Source: Kibdelosporangium banguiense (GTDB lineage Bacteria; Actinomycetota; Actinomycetes; Mycobacteriales; Pseudonocardiaceae). Taken from it: 64,000 nt of DNA. Positions within the stretch are counted from its first letter, which is position 1; each line of letters begins with the position of its first letter. Location: assembly GCF_017876405.1 (NCBI RefSeq), contig NZ_JAGINW010000001.1, forward strand, positions 4,973,203-5,037,202, written 5' to 3'. Made by a program: the position numbers and the translations under genes. Under the pieces are notes generated by a model. It saw only the letters and a program-made list of their open reading frames with translations, made no database searches and was not told the DNA's origin. Shown one piece after another: positions 57,632 through 64,000 of the stretch.

Positions 57632-60400
57632 TCAGGCGCGGACCTTGGCGAGCCAGGCGGCGGGGGACAGGGCGGCGAGCTCGCTGCTTTCCCGGCCCTG
57701 ACTGGCCTCGCTCAGCCCCCGGGCACGCGCCCAGTACGCATCCGCAGTGGCCGGATCGTCTGGCGCAGTCGCTGCGGCGAGGTCCCGTAAAGTTCTTGCC
57801 TGCCACAACGGCAGATCGAGCTCGGTCCACAAGTCCAGGGCGGCGCCCAAAGTCTCCTGGGCGGCGACGAGATCCCCCGCGGCGAGATGGACTTCACCGA
57901 GGGTCCGGGTCATCAGGGCGACGCCGAACCGGTCGTGCCGGCGTGTGCATGTGTACAGGCACGAGCCCAGAACCCTGATCGCCTCGGAGTATTCGCCGAG
58001 GCGCATCGAGGCCTTGGCCCAGGATTGCCGCGCATAGGCTGTGCCGAGTTCGTCGCCGATCTCGTTGAGAAGTGCCGCGGACTGCCCGGCGAGTTCCGCG
58101 GCGACGGCGTACTCGTCGACGGCACGGTGGCAAAGGCTCAAGCCGCGCAATGCCAACGCCGCGCCGCGAAGATCACCGATCTGCCGGTAGGTGTCGGCGC
58201 AATTCTGGAAATGCGCTGTCGCACCGGGAATGTCGCCGTGGTCGCGGCTGATCGCGCCCAGGCCGTAGTTCGCGGCGGCGACAACAGCCGGGTAGCCCGA
58301 ATCGGCGGCGGCCGTCAGGTCGGCGACAGCGGTGGTGTACGAAGCGAGCTCGCGGTGAACGCTGCCCATGCCGACCAGGGCGATAGCCCGGGTCTGCTCG
58401 TCACCGGCCATTGTGGACGCTTGCTGGAAGTAGGCGAGCGCTTCGGTGAACGCGTCCAGTTCGGCGTGCGCCTGCCCGAGCCCGGTGAGCATCACGGCTT
58501 CAGCCGCAGCGTCACCGATGATTCGCGCGGCCGCGAGACCCGCTTGCAGAACCCGTTTCCACTCCCCGAATTCGTTGCGTGCGGCGAAAGGCGCGGCCAG
58601 GCGCGCGGCCAGGGCGACGATGGCACCATGATCCACACCCAGCTCGTGAGCCCGTTCGATCATCCGCGTGACCGCGGCGGTCTCGGACTTGAGCCACTCG
58701 CCTGGGTCGTGCACGGCGTCGTCGGTCAACAGCGGGTCGACGACGATGTCCGGCGTCTGCGGGGGCAGCAGCGGCACTGTCACCTGTGGCAGGTCACGCG
58801 CGCATTCCTCAACGAGCACAGTCCACGTCGCCACCGCACGGGACACCGCCGCGGCGACGCCTACGCCCGACTCGTGCTGTTCGGCACCGAACAGCTGGAC
58901 CAGGTCATGCAGCCGGTAGCGGACCCGGCCGATCGCGTCCACCCCGGCGACGTCCACGAGCCGCAAGTCGACCAGGTGCTCGACCATGTCCTCGGCGTCC
59001 CGGGGCGACACACCCAGCAGCGCCACCACTGGCCACCAGCCGAAATCCGGCAGGTCAAGCAGGCACAGCAGGTGGAACGCCCGCCGCTGCCGCTCGTCGA
59101 GCTCCGCGTAGTTCAGCCCGAGGCTGGACCGGATCGCCAGGTCGCCCACGGTCAGCTCGTCCAGCCTGCGGCGTTCGTCGGCCAGCCGGACGATCAGCGC
59201 GTTGAGCGGCCAGTCCGGCTGTGCGAGCAGCTTCGCCCCGGCCGCCCGGATGGCGAGCGGCAGGCCGCCGCACAGTTCGACGATCCGTCCGGCGTCGGCA
59301 CCCTGGCTGGCGACGCGCTCGTCGCCGAGGATGTTGCTGAGCAGGTGCACGCCGTCGTCCAGTGTGAGGAAGTTCAGCTCGACCGCCTCGGCGCCCAGCC
59401 CGGCCAGCCGGGACCGGCTGGTGATCACGAGCAGGCAGCCCGGTTCTCCCGGCAACAGCGGCCGGACCTGCTGTTCGTTGCGGGCGTTGTCGAGCACGAT
59501 GACAAACCGGCGACTGGCGATCCGGGAGCGGTACTGCTCGATTCGCTCCTCTGTGCTGGCCGGCACGGCGCCCGCGGGCATGCCTATGGTCTGCAGCAAT
59601 CGGCCGAGCACCTCGTGCGCCTGGTCGGCGCCACGCAGGTCGACAAACAGCTGGCCGTCCGGGAACTGGCTGCTCAGCAGGTACGCGGCGTGCACGGCCA
59701 GCGCGGACTTGCCCACACCACCGAACCCGGAGACGACCACAGTGCGTTGCCCGGCCGTCTCGCCGAGCCGCAGGATCGTCTTGAGGTCCTGCTCACGGCC
59801 AGTGAAGTCGGCGACGTCCGGTGGGAGATTGCGTGGCCGGGTGGCCGGCGCACCGACCGTCACCTGGGCGTGCGCCATGATCTCGGAGTGCATCGCGGCC
59901 TGGACACGAGCACGTCCGGCTTGCGCTTCCGCACGGTCATGCTCGAGGGACTCGGCCCAGCTCCGGGCGAACGCGGCGTCCACATCCGCCAGTGCCGGAC
60001 CGCGCCACAGCGCGAGCGCCGAGTCGTACAGCTCGGCGGCCCGTTGGAGATCGTTGTCCTGTTCGGCCTGCTTCGCCTGCCCCAGCCGTTCGGCAAAAAC
60101 GCCCAGGTCAGTGCATGCGTCAGGGACATCGAGCCGGAAACCGGACTCGTCGGCGGTCAGCGCATCGCCCCCGCCCGCCGCGGCGATCGCGCGGCGCAGC
60201 GTGGACACGTATGTCTGGATTGTCGCTGATGCCGGAGGGGAGCCGCTCCGGACGAGCTCGGTGGCGCGATCCGCCGGGACCGGCCGACGGGCCTGCTGCA
60301 GCAGCGCCACCAGCAGAGCCTTCTGCTCCAGGCCACCCAGCGGCACACCCGTACCGTCTGAGGTGGTCAGATCGACCGGCCCAAGGACCAGAATGCGCAC
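57632..60400 (-). CDS. AfsR-like regulator with shortened BTAD domain
   Basis: A 922-residue SARP-NB-ARC-TPR protein. The winged helix is at 1-97 (ILVLGPVDLTTSDGTGVPLG). The BTAD domain starts normally (AAELYDSALALWRGPALADV) but breaks off near residue 178, about 70 residues early, and runs straight into the linker PRNLPPDVADFTGREQDL. NB-ARC has Walker A SGFGGVGKSA (224-233) and LDNARNEQQVRPLLPGEPGC. TPR units fill the last 300 residues. It reads in frame throughout, so the short BTAD is a real feature and not a frameshift. It lies 117 bp upstream of the other AfsR-like gene. Confidence 0.9.
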   Translation of the reverse strand: MRILVLGPVDLTTSDGTGVPLGGLEQKALLVALLQQARRPVPADRATELVRSGSPPASATIQTYVSTLRRAIAAAGGGDALTADESGFRLDVPDACTDLGVFAERLGQAKQAEQDNDLQRAAELYDSALALWRGPALADVDAAFARSWAESLEHDRAEAQAGRARVQAAMHSEIMAHAQVTVGAPATRPRNLPPDVADFTGREQDLKTILRLGETAGQRTVVVSGFGGVGKSALAVHAAYLLSSQFPDGQLFVDLRGADQAHEVLGRLLQTIGMPAGAVPASTEERIEQYRSRIASRRFVIVLDNARNEQQVRPLLPGEPGCLLVITSRSRLAGLGAEAVELNFLTLDDGVHLLSNILGDERVASQGADAGRIVELCGGLPLAIRAAGAKLLAQPDWPLNALIVRLADERRRLDELTVGDLAIRSSLGLNYAELDERQRRAFHLLCLLDLPDFGWWPVVALLGVSPRDAEDMVEHLVDLRLVDVAGVDAIGRVRYRLHDLVQLFGAEQHESGVGVAAAVSRAVATWTVLVEECARDLPQVTVPLLPPQTPDIVVDPLLTDDAVHDPGEWLKSETAAVTRMIERAHELGVDHGAIVALAARLAAPFAARNEFGEWKRVLQAGLAAARIIGDAAAEAVMLTGLGQAHAELDAFTEALAYFQQASTMAGDEQTRAIALVGMGSVHRELASYTTAVADLTAAADSGYPAVVAAANYGLGAISRDHGDIPGATAHFQNCADTYRQIGDLRGAALALRGLSLCHRAVDEYAVAAELAGQSAALLNEIGDELGTAYARQSWAKASMRLGEYSEAIRVLGSCLYTCTRRHDRFGVALMTRTLGEVHLAAGDLVAAQETLGAALDLWTELDLPLWQARTLRDLAAATAPDDPATADAYWARARGLSEASQGRESSELAALSPAAWLAKVRA

Positions 60401-60512
60401 CTAGCCATGCCCCCCAAGCGGTGAACCAACCTCTTGTGATTCTGACACAGCCCGCGGCGGGCGGATCAAATCGGCGTGTTCCCGCTGGACACGCACCTGC
60501 CATCGCCGGGTT

Positions 60513-61313
60513 TCAGTCCTTGAAGAACCTCGTCAGCACCGGCGCGAGCACCTTGGGGTCGACCATGTGCGTCTGGCCCTCGATGGTTTCCCGTTGTGCG
60601 TGCGGAATGCCCGCCGCGATGGCCTCGGCGGCGAGCGCGAAGAAGTCGCCGCCACCGCCGACGAACGACTCCGCGCTGGCGCCACCGATCGCGACCAGGG
60701 TGGGCTGGGTGATCTTGGCGAGCCGCTCGGCGGATGGCCGGCCGTTGCCCATGCAGGCGGCGTCGTAGGCGAGCGTGGGAGCGAGGGCTTCCAGCCCGGC
60801 CCACACCGGCGAGTTGCGGGCGCTTTCGACGTTTTCCTCCGGCGCGCCTGCGAAGCGCATGAAGAGCGCGAACGCGTCACCCCGACGGCCTTCAGCGAGC
60901 AAGGCGTTCAGGGTCTCGTTGTACTCCCGGTTCCTTTCGTCGCCGCCAGGCAACAGGTCGTAAGGCACTTCGTAAACCGCGAGTTTGTTTGCCTGGACAC
61001 CAGCTGCGGCGGCCTCAAGAACAAGCGCGCCACCTGACGAGATGCCATACAGGTGCGCGGTTCCACCAGCAGCGGCGATGAGCGCCGCGATGTCCTCGAA
61101 TTCACGGTCGACGGTGTACGGCAGCGTGTCGTCGCTTTCGCCGCGGCCGCGCCGGTCGTAGTTGTACACAGTGAAGTGTTCGGCCAGCTCGGCAGCGAGC
61201 GGTGCGCTGTCGTGGCGCGTGACTGTCGCTCCGCCAACCAGGATCACAGCCGGGCCGTTGCCGCTGCGGTCGTAGACGAGCGTCGTGCCGTCCTTCGAAG
61301 TCACACTCTCCAT
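60513..61313 (-). CDS. Alpha/beta hydrolase
   Basis: A 266-residue alpha/beta-hydrolase. The nucleophile elbow is LYGISSGGALVLEAA, the oxyanion region VILVGGATVTRHD, and the C-terminal His lies in IEGQTHMVDPKVLAPVL. YNYDRRGRGESDD near residue 60 is the usual strand-loop motif of the family. ATG 61313 gives the common N-terminus (MESVTSKDGTTLVYDRSG). Specific substrate unknown. It diverges from the GH64 gene. Confidence 0.88.
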   Translation of the reverse strand: MESVTSKDGTTLVYDRSGNGPAVILVGGATVTRHDSAPLAAELAEHFTVYNYDRRGRGESDDTLPYTVDREFEDIAALIAAAGGTAHLYGISSGGALVLEAAAAGVQANKLAVYEVPYDLLPGGDERNREYNETLNALLAEGRRGDAFALFMRFAGAPEENVESARNSPVWAGLEALAPTLAYDAACMGNGRPSAERLAKITQPTLVAIGGASAESFVGGGGDFFALAAEAIAAGIPHAQRETIEGQTHMVDPKVLAPVLTRFFKD

Positions 61314-61396
61314 GGCCCCGAACGCTATCAGGAGGCCGTCAACGCTGCTGTTTTGTCCATAAAGAGCCAAAGAACGCCTTTCGGGCGACGTGAACA

Positions 61397-61402
61397 TTGA
61401 CA
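61397..61402 (+). promoter_or_regulatory. Possible -35 element of the GH64 gene
   Basis: A perfect TTGACA upstream of the LacI-type palindrome. GACGCT 17 nt downstream is a poor -10 match, so the promoter is only tentative; the palindrome would overlap the start of transcription. Confidence 0.35.
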
Positions 61403-61426
61403 CACACGCTTTGCCGGGCGACGCTA

Positions 61427-61440
61427 TGAGAGCGCTCTCA
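61427..61440. promoter_or_regulatory. LacI-family operator upstream of the beta-1,3-glucanase gene
   Basis: TGAGAGCGCTCTCA is a perfect 14-bp palindrome, 39 bp before the GTG start. Its form matches LacI/GalR-family sites such as the CebR box of cellulose-utilisation genes (TGGGAGCGCTCCCA), with one changed base per half. A sugar-responsive repressor encoded elsewhere is the probable binder. Confidence 0.65.
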
Positions 61441-61478
61441 CCGCTCCAACCGGGAACAGCCCCAGAGGAGGAAAACAG

Positions 61479-62633
61479 GTGCGTGTCAAATGGAAGATTG
61501 CGGCATTGGCCGCTGCCGGCCTGATGGCTTTCACCGCGCTCACGGCGCAAGCCGTGCCCGCGACCATCCCGCTGGAGTTCAAGAACAGTTCAGGACGCAG
61601 CGATCCGGTGTACATCTACAACCTGGGGACGTTGCTGTCGACCGGCCAGCAAGGCTGGGCGGACGCCAACGGGACGTTCCATCCCTGGCCGGCGGGTGGC
61701 AATCCACCGACACCGGCGCCGGACGCGTCCATCGCGGGCCCGGCGAACGGCCAGACCAAGACCATCCGGATTCCGAAGTTCTCCGGCCGGATCTATTTCT
61801 CCTACGGCCAGAAGCTCGTCTTCAAACTCACCACCGGTGGCCTGGTCCAGCCCGCGGTGCAGAACCCGGCCGACCCGAACGTGAACATCCTGTTCAACTG
61901 GTCGGAGTACACGCTCAACGACTCGGGTATCTGGATCAACAGCACCCAGGTCGACATGTTCTCGGCGCCTTATTCGGTCGGCGTTCAGCCGTCCAGCGGC
62001 GCGATACGGAATGCCGGAAGGTTGAAGCCAGGCGGTTATGCGGCTGTTTTCAACGGTCTGCGGGCTCAGGGCTGGGGCGGGCTGATCCGTGGCAACAACT
62101 TGCGTGCTCTGGCCCCCGGGCACGGAATTGAAGCCGGTGCCCTGCCTGCGTCGGTGATGAACGACTACATCGACCGGGTCTGGACGCGATACGCGTCGCA
62201 GACCCTGACCGTGACACCGTTCGCCAACCAGCCGAATACGAAGTACTTCGGCCGGGTACAAGGCAATTTCATGGTTTTCACCAACGCGTCAGGCGGATTC
62301 GCCACCCAGTTCGAGAAACCGGACTCCGACAGCGTCTTCGGCTGTCACAAGCGGCTGGACGCGCCGAACGACCTGGTCCGGGGCCCTATCTCGCGCACCC
62401 TGTGCGCCGGGTTCAACCGGTCGACGTTGCTGGTCAACGCCAACCAGCCGGACCCGGACAACACGAACTTCTACCGTGACCCGGTGACCAACCACTTCTC
62501 CCGGTTGATCCACGCACAAATGGCCGACGGCAAGGCTTACGGCTTCGCCTTCGACGATGTCGGGGCGCACGAGTCGCTTGTGCACGATGGAAATCCATTG
62601 CAGGCGTACATGACGATCGATCCCCTGGACTAG
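61479..62633 (+). CDS. Secreted glycoside hydrolase family 64 beta-1,3-glucanase
   Basis: A 384-residue exported enzyme with a signal peptide at about 1-26 (KWKIAALAAAGLMAFTALTA). The mature protein follows the GH64/thaumatin-like plan: IPLEFKNSSGRSDPVYIYNL, then ILFNWSEYTLNDSGIWINST and QVDMFSAPYSVGV, which hold the expected catalytic acidic residues (Glu in WSEYT and Asp in QVDMF). Family members release laminaripentaose from beta-1,3-glucan, so fungal cell walls are a likely target. No carbohydrate-binding module is attached. GTG 61479 follows GAGGAGG by 7 nt. The palindrome at 61427-61440 suggests sugar-controlled expression. Confidence 0.9.
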   Translation: MRVKWKIAALAAAGLMAFTALTAQAVPATIPLEFKNSSGRSDPVYIYNLGTLLSTGQQGWADANGTFHPWPAGGNPPTPAPDASIAGPANGQTKTIRIPKFSGRIYFSYGQKLVFKLTTGGLVQPAVQNPADPNVNILFNWSEYTLNDSGIWINSTQVDMFSAPYSVGVQPSSGAIRNAGRLKPGGYAAVFNGLRAQGWGGLIRGNNLRALAPGHGIEAGALPASVMNDYIDRVWTRYASQTLTVTPFANQPNTKYFGRVQGNFMVFTNASGGFATQFEKPDSDSVFGCHKRLDAPNDLVRGPISRTLCAGFNRSTLLVNANQPDPDNTNFYRDPVTNHFSRLIHAQMADGKAYGFAFDDVGAHESLVHDGNPLQAYMTIDPLD

Positions 62634-62639
62634 GCAATG

Positions 62640-62668
62640 GCGCCTCGCGGGCTCAGCCTGCGAGGCGC
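62640..62668. terminator. Hairpin after the GH64 gene
   Basis: GCGCCTCGC (62640-62648) pairs with GCGAGGCGC (62660-62668) over an 11-nt loop, 6 bp after the GH64 stop and overlapping the last codons of the convergent methyltransferase gene. It can serve both transcripts. Confidence 0.65.
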
Positions 62669-63501
62669 GCCTCGATCAACCACGCTGCCGAGTCGTACAC
62701 GACACCTTCCGCGGTCTGGTGTTCGGCCAGGTTTGCCCGCAGTTGCTCGAGCGCGGACTCCCTGACCTCGGCCTCGAGGTCCTTGACCAGACCGCAGAAG
62801 TGGTCGTGCACGTAGTCGTACGCGTCCTCGGTGTCCTTACCGAAGTACATCGGTTCGCGGAGCGCCTGCAACTGGATGTTCTCGAACCCGGCCGGCGCCA
62901 GCAGCGACCGCACGCGGTCCGGGTCGCTGAGCGAGAACGGGCTGGGCGCGGTGGGCGGCGGCATCGGCAGATCGCGGCCCGCGGCCAGAACGGCCCGGAA
63001 GGTGCTGAGCCACTCGTTGTCGGCCAGAGCCTGCCATGTCAGCAGAACAAGCCGGCCACCAGACCGGATGGCACGCGCGATGTTCTTGAACGCGGCAGCT
63101 GGATCGCCGAAGAACATCGCACCGTTCCGGCTGACCACGACATCGAAGTGACCTTCGGGGAACGGGTGGATCTGGGCGTCGCGCTGCTCGAAGGTCACGT
63201 TCGTGAGTTGCTCGGCCGCGGCTCGTTCTCGCGCGAGCCGCAGCATCTGTGATGACAGATCCACGCCAAGTGCCGTGCCGCAGCTGGCCGCACGGGCGAG
63301 GTCGCGTGTCGTGGTCCCGCTGCCGCATCCGATGTCGAGAACGTTGTCAGCAGGATCGACCGCGGCTGCGGCGAGGAGTTTCGGCTGGTAGCGGGCGACA
63401 CCCTGATCGAACCGGTCGGCGCGGGCGGTCCAGAACTCGCCGTTGGGGCCGTCCCACGCGGTCAGCTGGTCCGCATTGGAAGGATCGATACGCACAGTCA
63501 T
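62653..63501 (-). CDS. Class I SAM-dependent methyltransferase
   Basis: A 282-residue methyltransferase of the UbiE/Methyltransf_11 group. The SAM motif is NVLDIGCGSGTTTRDLARAA near residue 52, followed by the acidic residue in LGVDLSSQM, motif FEQRDAQIHPF and GGRLVLLTWQ. An N-terminal WDGPNGEFWTARADRFDQG is typical of this subgroup. Substrate unknown; no link to the phenazine cluster is suggested by position. Confidence 0.87.
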   Translation of the reverse strand: MTVRIDPSNADQLTAWDGPNGEFWTARADRFDQGVARYQPKLLAAAAVDPADNVLDIGCGSGTTTRDLARAASCGTALGVDLSSQMLRLARERAAAEQLTNVTFEQRDAQIHPFPEGHFDVVVSRNGAMFFGDPAAAFKNIARAIRSGGRLVLLTWQALADNEWLSTFRAVLAAGRDLPMPPPTAPSPFSLSDPDRVRSLLAPAGFENIQLQALREPMYFGKDTEDAYDYVHDHFCGLVKDLEAEVRESALEQLRANLAEHQTAEGVVYDSAAWLIEARLAG

Positions 63502-63534
63502 CCAGATCCCCCAGGTTTTGTGTGTCTCACAACT

Positions 63535-64000
63535 TTATAGACAAGTCCGTAACGCTGTCCGCAGAATTCCGACCGCGATGTCGACCTCTTCGGCGGTGGT
63601 CGTCAAGGGCGGTGCCAGACGCAGGCAGTTGCGTTGTGACCCATCGCCTTTGACGATGTTCATCGACAGCCCGAGCCGCAGGCATTCCTCGGTCACCGCG
63701 CCACCGAGATCGTTGGCGGGCTGCTTGGTCTCGCGGTCCTCGACCAGTTCCAGCCCGACCAGCAGGCCCCGGCCGCGGACATCCCCGATCTGCGGGAACT
63801 CCGTTTGCAGCGCGCGCAACTGTTCCATCAGGTACGCGCCCATCTTCTGCGTCCGCTGTACGAGGTCCTCGTCGGCGATCACGTCCAGCACAGCGAGCCC
63901 GGCCGCGGCGGGCATCGGGTCGGAAACGTGCGTGGTGATGTGCAGGAAGCCGTTCTGCACAGCCTTTTCCGCGATCTCGGCGCTGGTGATCGTCGCGCCG
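63535..64000 (-). CDS. Class III (PLP-dependent) aminotransferase, C-terminal part
   Basis: The frame is open at the window's right edge, so only the last 154 residues are seen. It begins GATITSAEIAEKA and continues FLHITTHVSDPMPAAAGLAV, a class III signature just after the PLP-lysine region, then VRGRGLLVGLELV and the C-terminal small domain NCLRLAPPLTTTAEEVDIAV. The PLP Lys lies beyond the window. Likely transfers an amino group from an omega-amino acid or related compound. Confidence 0.87.
   Translation of the reverse strand, partial: GATITSAEIAEKAVQNGFLHITTHVSDPMPAAAGLAVLDVIADEDLVQRTQKMGAYLMEQLRALQTEFPQIGDVRGRGLLVGLELVEDRETKQPANDLGGAVTEECLRLGLSMNIVKGDGSQRNCLRLAPPLTTTAEEVDIAVGILRTALRTCL

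Noticed and set aside
57887..60229. A 780-codon plus-strand frame, and a similar 618-codon frame at 54410-56266
   Set aside because: Both lie opposite well-supported AfsR-like genes and contain no domain.
1..64000. tRNA, rRNA, CRISPR arrays, insertion sequences, integrases
   Set aside because: None was seen on reading both strands; the inverted repeats present are single terminators or operators, with no regular spacing or transposase gene.

Overview
The window is about 64 kb of high-GC DNA with tightly packed genes, frequent GTG starts, ATGA/GTGA start-stop overlaps, some probably leaderless promoters and a striking number of SARP/AfsR-type regulators. This points to a filamentous actinomycete chromosome, most likely of the Pseudonocardiales; that placement is an inference from style and gene content. 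I see no rRNA or tRNA gene, CRISPR array, insertion sequence or phage gene.

Layout. 1-6112: a truncated erythromycin-esterase-like gene diverging from a double-domain MerR regulator, then a small protein, a two-component system, a DUF2306 membrane protein, an alcohol dehydrogenase and a CopC-like surface protein. 6270-15787: a phenazine gene cluster consisting of a StrR-like regulator, phzD, phzE, a small YdhR-like gene, phzG, phzF on the opposite strand, phzB, a PhzM-like methyltransferase, a PhzH-like glutamine amidotransferase and a MerR regulator. The core enzymes would turn chorismate into phenazine-1-carboxylate via ADIC and DHHA; the last two enzymes suggest amidation and methylation. 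phzC and a second phzA/B copy are absent here. 16116-18911: nucleotidase, transglutaminase-like protein, DUF4180 protein, GntR regulator.

19168-28734: two giant SARP-ATPase regulators, a LuxR protein with a receiver lacking its phosphoacceptor, and an ECF sigma factor with a membrane partner. 28884-41987: accessory metabolism and transport (TetR, SDR, LysE, acyltransferase-like membrane protein, ECF42-type sigma factor, ArsR/MFS pair, FHA protein, SnoaL-like protein, ECF sigma factor, a decayed SARP pseudogene, F420 oxidoreductase, TetR/CoA-transferase, potassium channel). 42058-44290: a three-gene nitrile hydratase/thiocyanate hydrolase-like enzyme, a secreted Cu/Zn SOD-like protein and a YbaB-like protein. 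44326-48654: a third giant SARP converging on a second pseudo-receiver LuxR gene, a clear paralogue of the pair at 19-23 kb.

48848-54503 is, in my view, the most interesting part: a five-gene, translationally coupled operon encoding a serine/threonine kinase, a membrane protein with a degenerate J-like domain, a GrpE-like protein, an 825-residue divergent Hsp70 and a small TPR membrane protein. It looks like a dedicated membrane-attached Hsp70 machine under kinase control. 54416-60400 holds two AfsR-like SARP-NB-ARC-TPR regulators, one with a shortened BTAD domain. 60513-64000: alpha/beta hydrolase, a secreted GH64 beta-1,3-glucanase behind a LacI-type palindrome, a methyltransferase and a truncated class III aminotransferase.
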